Notes under the pieces: model-generated
Seen by the model: only the letters and a program-made list of their open reading frames with translations
The model's database searches: none
Told to the model about the DNA's origin: nothing
Position numbers and translations under genes: made by a program
Source of the DNA: a bacterium
GTDB taxonomy: Bacteria > Planctomycetota > J058 > JAJDCP01
Direction of reading: 5' to 3'
Assembly (NCBI GenBank): GCA_030428695.1
Contig: JAUIEM010000446.1
Span: forward strand, 1 to 7,377
Length of the DNA stretch: 7,377 nucleotides
Part shown: in pieces, positions 1 through 6,823 of the stretch
Layout: every line of letters starts with the position of its first letter
How positions within the stretch are numbered: the stretch's first letter is position 1

Positions 1-39
1 CCTCACCGAAAAGCGAGGATTTCTTGCCTGACAGTCCCT

Positions 40-45
40 TATACT
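40..45 (+). promoter_or_regulatory. Candidate -10 element of the TPR gene
   Basis: TATACT stands out in GC-rich DNA and lies 30 nt before the start codon at 76. A transcript starting near 52 would have a leader of about 24 nt that includes the GTGAGG ribosome binding site at 65-70. No convincing -35 hexamer sits 16-18 nt upstream; TTGCCT at 24-29 is too close. The identical hexamer occurs before the sigma-factor gene at 6812. Confidence 0.4.
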
Positions 46-75
46 GGTCCCTCTTCCCAGGTTTGTGAGGTCAGA

Positions 76-3000
76 ATGGCCGACTTCCTCCCCCAGGCGG
101 CGGACGACACCCTCGAGTCCGGGCTCGCCCTCGAGCGGGCCGGCGACCTCGCCGGCGCCCTCGAGGCCTACCGCGAGGCGGCGGGCGAGAGCCCCCGCGC
201 GGCGGTCGACATGGGCCGCGTCCTCCTGCGACAGGGCCAGCTCCAAGAGGCCGCCGAGGCCTTCGCGCAGGCGATCGCGGGCGACCCCGAGCTGCCCGGC
301 GCCCACCTCGGCGCCGGCGTGGCGGCCTGGGAGCAGGGCGAGCAGGAGGCGGCCTGCGAGGCCTTCCGCGCGGCGGCGGGGGCGAAGAGCGGCTACGTCC
401 CGGCCCAGTACTACCTCGGCCTGTGTCTGCTCGCGCTCGACAAGCCAAAGGAGGCGCTGGAATTCGCCGAGATCGCGGCCCGCAACGCGCCGAGCAACGG
501 CAAGGTGCTGTGGGCCTTCGGCCGGGTGCTGTTCGCCTGCAACCTGTTTCCTCCGGCCCGCGACGCCCTGCGCAAGGCGCGCTCGCTGATGCTGGTCGAA
601 GAGCCCGCGCTGCGCCACCTGCTCGGCCGCTGCTATCTCGCGATGGAAGCCCCCGAGCTCGCCCGCGCCCAGTGGGAGAGCCTGGTCGAGGACGAGGAGC
701 ATGGGCCGAGCCTCGAGGCGCTCGCCACATTGCTCGCCGACGAGGACCCCGAGGCCGCCGCCGGCTACCGGCGCCGGGCCGAGGCCCTCCAGTCCGGGGT
801 AGAGGTGGAGGCGCCCGCGCCGACGCCGGCTCCGACCCCGCCCCCGGCCGCGGCGAAGGAAGAGCTCGCGCCGGAGACGGTCGCGACGATGCGCGCGGAG
901 GGTCAGGCGAAGGAAGCGCTCGAGCTCGTGCGCAAGGCCCTGCTCGACAGCCCGGCCCGGGCCGAGCTGCACTTCGAGCGCGCCCTGTGCTACCGCGAGA
1001 CCGGCGCCGAGCGCGAGGCGGTCACGTCCCTGCGCAAGGCGCTGCAGCTGCGCAAGAGATTCCCCGAGGCGTCCTGGGAGCTCGGCCAGATGCTGCGCGC
1101 CCGGGGTGAGACCCTGACCGCGAAGCGCGCCCTCGAGGACGCGGCGGAGGGCGGCATCATCCTCGCCCACGCGGCCCTCGGCGCGCTGTTCGAGGAGGCG
1201 GACAACCCCGCCCGGGCCCTCGAGCAGTACACCCTGGTGCGCGAGGCGGGCGCGGCCGACGCCGCGCTGCTCGGGCGCATCGGTGAGCTGATGTTCAAGC
1301 GCGGCGACGTAGACGGCGCGCGCGAGGCGCTCGACGAGGCATCCTCCGGCGAGCCCCTGCCGGGGGTCGTCGTCACCCGGGCCGAGATCGCCCTCAAGGA
1401 CGGGGACGAGGCGCGGGCGATGGAGCTGTACGAGCAGTTCCTGACCCTGGACGGCAGCACCTCCGACCAGCGCGTGCGGGGCCTGCGCATCAAGAACCAG
1501 ATCGCCCGCAACGAGGAGAACCGCGCCCGCGCCGCCGAGGCCCGCCGCCGCGAGCAGGAGGCCGCCGAAGAGGAGCAGCGCAAGGCCGAGGCGATGGCGA
1601 AGCTGCGCGCCGAGCAGGCCGCCCTGCGCGAGCAGCGTGAGGCCGAGGAGGCGGCCGCCCTCGAGCGCGCGCAGTCGACCCAGCAGGAAGCCGCCGCGCG
1701 CAGGGCCGCGGCCGTCGAGGCGATGAAGGCCGCGGCGGCGGAGGACGCGGAGGAGGATCGGGCCGAGGAGGTGCTGGAAGCGCGCGCCGTGGCGTCCGCT
1801 CCGGCCGGGGCCGCGCCGAAGAAGGAAGCGGCGACCGCGCTGCAGCGCGAGCTACAGAAGGACGGCCGCGCCCAGCAGATGCTCGCCCGCGCCCTCAAGG
1901 AAGCCAAGGAGGAGAAGAAGCGCCCGGCGACCGCCCGCAGCGCCCGGCCCGGCACCTCCCGCACCGCGCCCCCGGCGCCGCGCGAGCCGACCGCCGAGGA
2001 GCGGAGCGCCCGCATCGCGGAGTACCGCGCGTTGCTCGAGGCCCGGCCCGACTCCTGGCTGATCCGCACCCGGCTCGGCAGCGAGCTGCTCAAGGCCAAG
2101 GAGGTCGAGGCGGCCCGGAGCCTGTTCGACCAGCTCCTCGAGCGCGAGCCGGACGAGGCCCGCGCCTGGTTCGGCCGCGGCACGCTGCGCCTGCTCGCCG
2201 GCGAGCTGGCCGAGGCGATCGCGCCCCTCGAGCGGGCGGTGCGGCTCAACCACGACCTGGTCAAGGCCTGGAACAACCTCGCCTACGCCTACGGCGCGCT
2301 CGACAAGCACCGCGACTCCGAGCGCAGCGCGCGTTCCGGGCGCCTGGCCGAGCGGCGCCTCGACAACGCGATCAACACCCACCTGCACAAGGGCCACAAG
2401 CTCGGCCGCGAGGGGCGCCACGAGGCGGCGGAGAAGGAGTTCCAGGCCGCGCTGCTGCTCGATCCCCATCGCGGCGTGTTGTGGAACAAGGTCGGCACCG
2501 CCCGCTTCGAGCAGCACGACTACGAGAGCGCGGTGCTGTACTTCGCCGAGGCCGCCTACCTCGACCCGGACAGCGCCCAGGTCCACAAGAACCTCGCCTC
2601 GGCGCAGAAGTCCGCCGGCCAGCTGCGGGCCGCCCTGCAGAGCTTCGGCCGCGCCGCCGCCCTCGACGCCGAGGACAGCGCCGCCCGCAACGAGCTCGGC
2701 TTCCTCGCCCTGCACTTCGGGATGGTCGAGGAGGCGAAGGAGGCCTTCGAGCAGTCCCTCGCGATCCTGCCCCAGAACCCGATGATCCACCTCAGCCTCG
2801 GCCAGGTCCACGAGCGCCTCGAAGACTACGAGAAGGCCGAGAAGAGCTACCGGGCCGCGATCGCTCTGCGCAAGGGCCAGGCCGAGAACCACCTCGCCCT
2901 CGGCAACCTCTACCTGCGCCAGCGCCGCCTCGACGAGGCCCGCGAGGCCCTGCTGCGCGCCCTCGAGCGCGGGGGCCAGGAGGCGAGCAGCCTGTACTCT

Positions 3001-3171
3001 CTCGCCTGCCTGCACGCGCTCGGCGGCGACGCGGACACCGCCATCACGACCCTCGAGAAGGCGATCGCCGCGGGCTTCGCCCACGCCGAGGCGCTCGACC
3101 GCGACGAGGACCTCGCCAGCCTGCGGGAGGATCCTCGCTTCGCCGCGCTTCGCGGGAAGCTCGGCGCATAG
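76..3171 (+). CDS. Large tetratricopeptide-repeat protein with a central coiled coil
   Basis: This 1031-residue protein has no signal peptide or membrane segment, so it is probably a cytosolic scaffold for protein-protein contacts. Residues about 10-235 and 265-470 are degenerate TPR repeats, separated by a Pro/Ala linker at 246-260. Residues about 474-612 are an Ala/Glu/Arg/Lys-rich, almost proline-free stretch typical of a long coiled coil, followed by a Pro/Ser/Thr/Arg linker (615-640). Residues 645-1000 hold about ten regular 34-residue TPRs, with the usual small residues at positions 8 and 20 and terminal Pro (for example LDP at 795-797 and 829-831). The C-terminal tail, with ACLHALGGD (977-985) and DPRF (1019-1022), is the capping pattern often seen at the end of bacterial TPR proteins. 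The ATG at 76 is chosen because GTGAGG lies 5 nt upstream. TPR identification is secure; partners and process cannot be read from sequence. Confidence 0.93.
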   Translation: MADFLPQAADDTLESGLALERAGDLAGALEAYREAAGESPRAAVDMGRVLLRQGQLQEAAEAFAQAIAGDPELPGAHLGAGVAAWEQGEQEAACEAFRAAAGAKSGYVPAQYYLGLCLLALDKPKEALEFAEIAARNAPSNGKVLWAFGRVLFACNLFPPARDALRKARSLMLVEEPALRHLLGRCYLAMEAPELARAQWESLVEDEEHGPSLEALATLLADEDPEAAAGYRRRAEALQSGVEVEAPAPTPAPTPPPAAAKEELAPETVATMRAEGQAKEALELVRKALLDSPARAELHFERALCYRETGAEREAVTSLRKALQLRKRFPEASWELGQMLRARGETLTAKRALEDAAEGGIILAHAALGALFEEADNPARALEQYTLVREAGAADAALLGRIGELMFKRGDVDGAREALDEASSGEPLPGVVVTRAEIALKDGDEARAMELYEQFLTLDGSTSDQRVRGLRIKNQIARNEENRARAAEARRREQEAAEEEQRKAEAMAKLRAEQAALREQREAEEAAALERAQSTQQEAAARRAAAVEAMKAAAAEDAEEDRAEEVLEARAVASAPAGAAPKKEAATALQRELQKDGRAQQMLARALKEAKEEKKRPATARSARPGTSRTAPPAPREPTAEERSARIAEYRALLEARPDSWLIRTRLGSELLKAKEVEAARSLFDQLLEREPDEARAWFGRGTLRLLAGELAEAIAPLERAVRLNHDLVKAWNNLAYAYGALDKHRDSERSARSGRLAERRLDNAINTHLHKGHKLGREGRHEAAEKEFQAALLLDPHRGVLWNKVGTARFEQHDYESAVLYFAEAAYLDPDSAQVHKNLASAQKSAGQLRAALQSFGRAAALDAEDSAARNELGFLALHFGMVEEAKEAFEQSLAILPQNPMIHLSLGQVHERLEDYEKAEKSYRAAIALRKGQAENHLALGNLYLRQRRLDEAREALLRALERGGQEASSLYSLACLHALGGDADTAITTLEKAIAAGFAHAEALDRDEDLASLREDPRFAALRGKLGA

Positions 3172-3393
3172 GGCCTGGAACCTCGCTCGCGAGGCTTGCG
3201 GGGGTGGGTGCCTGCCTTCGTCATCTCCTCCGAGGTCAACAAAGGCCGCCGCGACCCGATCTCGCCGAGGCACGAGGCGAGACGGCGAGCCGCTGGCCGG
3301 GCGCGCGAGAGTCCCATCGGCAGCCCTGCGCTTTCGGACGCGGGCTGCTAGAATGGGCGCCGATTTTCACCCACCGAGCAGAGGAGCTCCCCC
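3172..3393. other. Intergenic region between TPR and E1 genes
   Basis: No gene is supported in this 222-nt gap; open frames crossing it are shadows. It opens with a short GC hairpin just after the TPR stop codon (CCTCG at 3181-3185 with CGAGG at 3190-3194) that lacks a T-run, so it is at best a weak terminator. A second inverted repeat pairs TCTCGCC (3260-3266) with GGCGAGA (3276-3282) around a 9-nt loop. The E1 promoter and ribosome binding site occupy its last 50 nt. Confidence 0.5.
3346..3354 (+). promoter_or_regulatory. Extended -10 promoter of the E1 gene
   Basis: TGCTAGAAT matches the extended -10 consensus TGnTATAAT at all but one position. Transcription would start near 3361, giving a leader of about 33 nt that contains the GAGGAG ribosome binding site at 3381-3386. 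No clear -35 hexamer is visible, which is usual for extended -10 promoters. This suggests that the E1 gene is transcribed separately from the TPR gene. Confidence 0.55.
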
Positions 3394-5412
3394 ATGGCCG
3401 AGACAGTCCCCCCGGTCGACATCGCCTCCTCGGGCCTGACGCCCGACGCCCTGCGCCGGCTGCACCGGCACCTTCGCCGCACGCGCGCCTACGAGGAGCG
3501 GCTGTCGATCCTGTACCGCCAGGGCAAGCTCAAGGGCGGGGTGTACAGCGGCATCGGCAACGAGGCGACCAGCTGCGGCGCCGGCTTCGCGATGGGCGAG
3601 CGCGACTGGCTGCTGCCCCTGCACCGCGACCTCGGCGCGGCCCTGAGCCGCGGGATGCCGGTGCTCGAGATGTTCCTGCAGGCGATGGGACGGGCCGACG
3701 GCCCCTGCCGCGGGCGCGACAACGGCCTGCACCAGACGGTCCTCGACCGCCGCCAGATCGGCATGATCAGTCACCTCGGCGCGATGGTCCCGATCGCCGC
3801 GGGGGTCGCCCTCGCCAGCCGCCTGACCGAGGATGGCGGCGCCGTCGTCAACTTCATCGGCGACGGCGGAACCAGCACCGGCGAGTTCCACGAGGGCCTG
3901 AACTTCGCCGCGGTCCAGCGCCTGCCGATGGTGCTGATCATCGACAACAACCAGTTCTCGTACTCGACCTCGAGGTTCAACCAGTACGCCTGCGAGAGTC
4001 TGGTCGACCGCGCGGCGGGCTACGGCGTCGCGGGGGTGCGGGTCGACGGGACGCGGGTGCTCGACGTGGTCCAGGTGGTGTCCGCGGCCCTCGAGCGCGC
4101 CCGGCTCGGCGAGGGACCGACGCTGATCGAGGCCGTCACCCTGCGGCTGCGCGGGCACAGCGAGGCGGACGGGGCGAAGTACGTGCCCGAGTCGATCAAG
4201 CGCGAGTACCGGGAGAAAGACCCGGTCGCGAGCTTCGAGCGGCTGCTGCTCGAGGAGGGCATCCTCGACGAGAAGCGCTGCGCCGCGATCAAGCGCCAGC
4301 TCGAAAAGGAGATCCTCGAGGCGGCGGAGGAAGCGCTCACCCACCCGCTGCCGGAGGCCCGCTCGGCCGCCGTCGGCGTGTTCGCCTCGCCGCCCCGGCG
4401 CCAGACACGCCCCTCCACCCCCTTCCTCGCCCCCCAGACCAGCGGCGAGAACTTCCTGCGCGGGGTGCAGCAGGGCCTGGCCGAGGAGATGGAACGCGAC
4501 GCGCGGGTCATCCTGCTCGGCCAGGACATCGGCCACTTCGGCGGCGCCTTCAAGGTCACCAAGGGGCTGATGAAGACCTTCGGCCCCGAGCGCGTGCGCG
4601 ACACGCCGATCTCCGAGGCCGGCATGATCGGCGCCGGCATCGGCGCGGCGATCCGCGGCTTCCGCCCGGTCGTCGAGATGCAGTTCATCGACTTCGTGAC
4701 CTGCGGCTTCAACCAGCTGGTCAACTACGCGTCCGGCTTCCACTACCGCACCGGCATCGCGCTGCCGCTGGTCGTGCGCGGCCCCTGTGGCGGGCGGGTC
4801 GGCGGCGGGCCCTTCCACTCCCGCAACCCTGAGGCCTGGTTCGCCCATCAGCCCGGCATCAAGGTCGTCACCCCGTCGACGGCCGAGGACGCCAAGGGGC
4901 TGCTCAAGGCCGCGATCCGCGACGACGACCCGGTGATCTTCCTCGAGCCGAAGTGGCTGTACCGGCGGGTCAAGGGCCGCCTGGGCGGCACCGACGCCCT
5001 CGTCCCCCTCGGCCGCGCCGCCGTCCGCCACCAGGGCGAGGACGTGCTGATCGTGACCTGGGGCAGCTCGATGCACCTCGCGGTCGCCGCGGCGGAGAAG
5101 CTCGCGGAGGAGGAGATCGGCGTGACCGTGCTCGACATGCGCACGCTCGTGCCACTCGACAAGGACGCGCTCCTGTCGTGGACCAAGCGCATCGGGAAGG
5201 TGCTGATCCTGCAGGAGGCGAACCTGACCGCCGGCTTCGGCGCCGAGCTCGCCGCCCAGATCGCCGACCAGGCCTTCCTCTACCTCGACGCCCCGGTGCG
5301 CAGGCTCGCCGCCCGCGACGTGCCCCTGCCCTGGATCACGCCGCTCGAGGAGTTCGTGCTGCCGCAGGTCGACGACGTCGTCGAGGCGACGCGGGAGCTC
5401 GCGCGCTTCTGA
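3394..5412 (+). CDS. Fused alpha/beta E1 of a 2-oxoacid dehydrogenase (branched-chain type likely)
   Basis: Thiamine-diphosphate-dependent E1 decarboxylates a 2-oxoacid and passes the acyl group to the lipoyl arm of E2. Residues 20-325 are the alpha-type half: the ThDP/Mg motif runs from GDG at 156-158 to NN at 185-186 with exactly 26 residues between, and RLRGHS at 251-256 carries the active-site loop histidine. A Pro/Arg-rich linker (about 330-348) leads into the beta-type half (350-672), with the cofactor-contacting Glu in ISEAG (E408), the HSRNPEAWFAHQPG segment (475-488, conserved histidines) and a complete transketolase C-terminal domain (about 548-672). AWFAHQPGIKVV and FLEPKWLYR (516-524) resemble branched-chain E1 beta more than pyruvate E1 beta; the substrate is therefore inferred. 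Two-subunit E1s are usually encoded by separate genes; fused forms of 650-700 residues are known. No E2, E3 or lipoylation gene is adjacent. Start: GAGGAG (3381-3386) lies 7 nt before the ATG. Confidence 0.95.
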   Translation: MAETVPPVDIASSGLTPDALRRLHRHLRRTRAYEERLSILYRQGKLKGGVYSGIGNEATSCGAGFAMGERDWLLPLHRDLGAALSRGMPVLEMFLQAMGRADGPCRGRDNGLHQTVLDRRQIGMISHLGAMVPIAAGVALASRLTEDGGAVVNFIGDGGTSTGEFHEGLNFAAVQRLPMVLIIDNNQFSYSTSRFNQYACESLVDRAAGYGVAGVRVDGTRVLDVVQVVSAALERARLGEGPTLIEAVTLRLRGHSEADGAKYVPESIKREYREKDPVASFERLLLEEGILDEKRCAAIKRQLEKEILEAAEEALTHPLPEARSAAVGVFASPPRRQTRPSTPFLAPQTSGENFLRGVQQGLAEEMERDARVILLGQDIGHFGGAFKVTKGLMKTFGPERVRDTPISEAGMIGAGIGAAIRGFRPVVEMQFIDFVTCGFNQLVNYASGFHYRTGIALPLVVRGPCGGRVGGGPFHSRNPEAWFAHQPGIKVVTPSTAEDAKGLLKAAIRDDDPVIFLEPKWLYRRVKGRLGGTDALVPLGRAAVRHQGEDVLIVTWGSSMHLAVAAAEKLAEEEIGVTVLDMRTLVPLDKDALLSWTKRIGKVLILQEANLTAGFGAELAAQIADQAFLYLDAPVRRLAARDVPLPWITPLEEFVLPQVDDVVEATRELARF

Positions 5413-5430
5413 GCCAGCGAGTGGGCAGGC

Positions 5431-5455
5431 GGAAGCGGCGAGCTGCCGCTATTCC
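5431..5455. terminator. Candidate bidirectional terminator between convergent genes
   Basis: AGCGGC (5434-5439) pairs with GCCGCT (5445-5450) around a GAGCT loop, and GGA/TCC extends the stem past a small bulge. It lies in the 36-nt gap between the converging E1 and SecD-P1-like genes and overlaps the latter's stop codon. There is no proper T-run on either side, so intrinsic activity is uncertain. Confidence 0.35.
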
Positions 5456-6354
5456 TTCTCGAGGGTCAGCTCGATCGGCAGGGCCCCGCTGGTCAGGAGC
5501 AGGGCGTTGCGATGGGCGTCCGCCTTGCTCCACGGGTCTTCGTCCGGGCTCGGCCAGTACCAGGTCGCGCCGGTCTCGAGCTCGAAGGGCCCCTCGGACC
5601 AGTGGGCCAGCGCGTCGATCGCGCCGTCCATGATCGTCGCCTCCTGGCGCCCGGCCGCGGCGTTGACGAAGGCGTTGTAGGCCTCGTCGCCTGCGGGGCT
5701 CAGCCGGTACTTCACGTACCATTTGTCGTTCTCGAAGGTCGCCCAGGCTTCGACGATGTAGAAGCCGGGGAAGCCGGGGTTCTCGAGCAGATAGCTCACG
5801 CCGTCGAGGTCGAGGACGTCGTAGGGGGAGGTCTCCGGGTCGTAACTGCCGCGCCGCTTCGCCTCCTGGACCGCGGCCAGGGTCTCGTCGTAGAGCTCGC
5901 CGACCACGTCGACATCGCGCTGGGCGACGATCTTGAACTCGAGGCGGCCGGTCGCGAGCAGCAGCGGATAGACCTGGTCGAGCACCTCCTTCTCGTCGGG
6001 CACCCGCACCGTGAAGCGCAGGCCGTCCCGCGCGATCTCGTGGCGCACCGCGGCGAGGTCGAGCCGGCGCGCGAGCACGGCGAGGGCGTCGTCGAGGACG
6101 TGCTCCTCGCCGTAGGCGGCCATCAGGTGGATCTCTTTGACCGGCCCCTCGTCGTCCAGCGCGCGGGGGGGCGCCGAAGCCTCGCCCTCCTTCGGCAGCG
6201 GCGTCGGCCCGGAGTCGAGGGCGAGCAGCGAGTCCGCCGCCGCCTGGTCTGCGGCCATCCCGCTGAAGCCCCACCAGCCGAGCAGGCCCGCGAGCACCAG
6301 CGCGCCGAGCAGGCAACCACACAGGGTCCTGCCGGCGGCGTCTCCATCAGCCAT
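5449..6354 (-). CDS. Single-pass protein with a SecD P1-like periplasmic domain
   Basis: The 301-residue product has one hydrophobic segment (about 11-30) followed by an Ala/Pro-rich linker (48-66) and a soluble domain that should face the periplasm. Three stretches recall SecD P1: a ferredoxin-like part (86-143) with RFTVRVPD at 113-120 and ATGRLEFKIVA at 134-144; a head-like part with LSPAGDEAYNAF (218-229) and MDGAID (242-247), comparable to the SecD region ending in its DGxVxSAP motif; and TSGALPIELTLEKE (288-301), matching the SecD segment that enters the membrane domain. The chain stops there, so the conserved RND-type six-helix membrane core of SecD is absent. This is TM1 plus P1 only. 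GAGGAA (6361-6366) lies 6 nt before the ATG. The start is 15 nt after the upstream gene's stop, so they form an operon. In SecDF, P1 acts on substrate leaving the translocon; a role here is unproven. Homology is from motif recognition, not a search. Confidence 0.8.
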   Translation of the reverse strand: MADGDAAGRTLCGCLLGALVLAGLLGWWGFSGMAADQAAADSLLALDSGPTPLPKEGEASAPPRALDDEGPVKEIHLMAAYGEEHVLDDALAVLARRLDLAAVRHEIARDGLRFTVRVPDEKEVLDQVYPLLLATGRLEFKIVAQRDVDVVGELYDETLAAVQEAKRRGSYDPETSPYDVLDLDGVSYLLENPGFPGFYIVEAWATFENDKWYVKYRLSPAGDEAYNAFVNAAAGRQEATIMDGAIDALAHWSEGPFELETGATWYWPSPDEDPWSKADAHRNALLLTSGALPIELTLEKE

Positions 6355-6369
6355 CGTGTCTTCCTCGTT

Positions 6370-6699
6370 CTAGAGCTTGTACACGTCCCAGCGCACCGGC
6401 CGGAAGAAGGTGTAGCGGTACACCCGGCTGCCCTCGCGGCTGGTGACCTCGAGCAGCTGGGCGTCGCTGTCGTAGCTGACCTCGTAGCGCAGCTGGCCGG
6501 ATGCCTCCTCGAAGTGGACGCACTCCAACCGGCCATCGCGGCCGCCGATGGTGAAGACGTCGAGCACGTGGTTGTCGGGGATCTCGATCCGCCGGACCGC
6601 CGCGCGGCTCGGCGTGTCGCCATCGGTGAAGGCCGCGGGCGCGAGGGCGAGCAGCAGCGCGGCGACGACGACGGCGATGGACAGGGTGTTGCGGGTCAT
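6370..6699 (-). CDS. Small exported protein of unknown family
   Basis: This 109-residue protein begins with a classical signal peptide: MTRN, then a hydrophobic core (residues 6-20) and an A-P-A type cleavage site near residue 22. The mature part of about 87 residues is rich in alternating hydrophobic/polar stretches, suggesting a small beta-structured domain; it has a single cysteine (C60) and ends in an aromatic/basic segment (FFRPVRWDVYKL, 98-109). I do not recognise the family. The frame stays open further upstream, to a possible start at 6930, but that extension would run across the divergent promoter region and into the sigma-factor gene. GGAGGA at 6706-6711, 6 nt before this ATG, and the signal peptide directly after it fix the start at 6699. 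The gene is first in an operon with the SecD-P1-like gene, 15 nt downstream, and a functional link between the two envelope proteins is plausible. Confidence 0.8.
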   Translation of the reverse strand: MTRNTLSIAVVVAALLLALAPAAFTDGDTPSRAAVRRIEIPDNHVLDVFTIGGRDGRLECVHFEEASGQLRYEVSYDSDAQLLEVTSREGSRVYRYTFFRPVRWDVYKL

Positions 6700-6705
6700 G
6701 CCTGG

Positions 6706-6711
6706 TCCTCC
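6706..6711 (-). promoter_or_regulatory. Ribosome binding site deciding the start of the small exported protein
   Basis: GGAGGA on the minus strand lies 6 nt before the ATG at 6699. It is the only strong Shine-Dalgarno match upstream in the frame, and it excludes the longer reading that would start at 6930. Confidence 0.7.
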
Positions 6712-6728
6712 ATGTGGACTTCTGACGC

Positions 6729-6750
6729 GCGAGCCCGTGTCCGGGTTCGC
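6729..6750 (-). promoter_or_regulatory. Imperfect 22-nt inverted repeat at the start of the operon leader
   Basis: On the minus strand the arms GCGAACCCG and CGGGCTCGC flank a GACA centre; eight of nine positions pair, with one A/C mismatch. The repeat begins about where transcription from the TGCTACACT promoter should start, so it would form a hairpin at the very 5' end of the mRNA or act as a DNA operator. The rest of the leader, to the ATG at 6699, shows only the ribosome binding site. Confidence 0.4.
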
Positions 6751-6756
6751 TGCTGC

Positions 6757-6765
6757 AGTGTAGCA
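6757..6765 (-). promoter_or_regulatory. Extended -10 promoter of the small-protein/SecD-P1-like operon
   Basis: On the minus strand TGCTACACT fits the extended -10 pattern TGnTAnnnT, the same form as the TGCTAGAAT before the E1 gene. Initiation about 7 nt downstream, near 6750, would give a leader of about 51 nt before the ATG at 6699. No good -35 hexamer is visible. Confidence 0.5.
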
Positions 6766-6791
6766 TCCCGGGCTCTCCGGACGAAGAAGCG

Positions 6792-6801
6792 CCGCCGGCG
6801 G
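6792..6801. promoter_or_regulatory. GC palindrome upstream of the sigma-factor -10 box
   Basis: CCGCCGGCGG is a perfect 10-bp palindrome, framed by GCGCC (6789-6793) and GGCGC (6801-6805). Its centre is about 27 bp before the predicted transcription start of the sigma gene, the place where a -35 box would lie. It could be an operator, but short GC palindromes arise easily in DNA of this composition. Confidence 0.25.
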
Positions 6802-6811
6802 GCGCGTGCCG

Positions 6812-6817
6812 TATACT
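6812..6817 (+). promoter_or_regulatory. -10 element of the leaderless sigma-factor gene
   Basis: TATACT is followed by only 6 nt before the ATG at 6824, so transcription would begin at or next to the A of that codon. This matches the geometry of leaderless promoters. A near-extended TG sits at 6807-6808, two bases too far for the consensus. No -35 hexamer is visible. Confidence 0.5.
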
Positions 6818-6823
6818 CCGGGC

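Noticed and set aside
76..3171. Many scattered CTCGAG and GAGGCC words that look like dispersed DNA repeats
   Set aside because: They reflect frequent Leu-Glu and Glu-Ala codon pairs in helical TPR protein with strong codon bias, not repeated DNA units.
1852..3273. 473-codon open frame on the minus strand opposite the TPR gene
   Set aside because: It is a by-product of high GC content. The plus strand encodes regular TPR repeats here, and the antisense product has no domain and no ribosome binding site.
2481..4832. 783-codon plus-strand frame bridging the TPR and E1 genes
   Set aside because: Its Arg/Pro/Gly/Ala-rich composition is typical of an out-of-frame reading of GC-rich genes, and it overlaps two well-supported genes.
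3367..5076. 569-codon open frame on the minus strand opposite the E1 gene
   Set aside because: The plus strand carries unmistakable E1 motifs throughout; the antisense translation is compositionally biased and unrelated to any family I know.
5482..6354. SecD-P1-like gene as a decayed secD pseudogene
   Set aside because: The frame is intact with a proper start, ribosome binding site and stop directly after the GALP-type segment, and the convergent gap contains no remnant of the SecD membrane domain.
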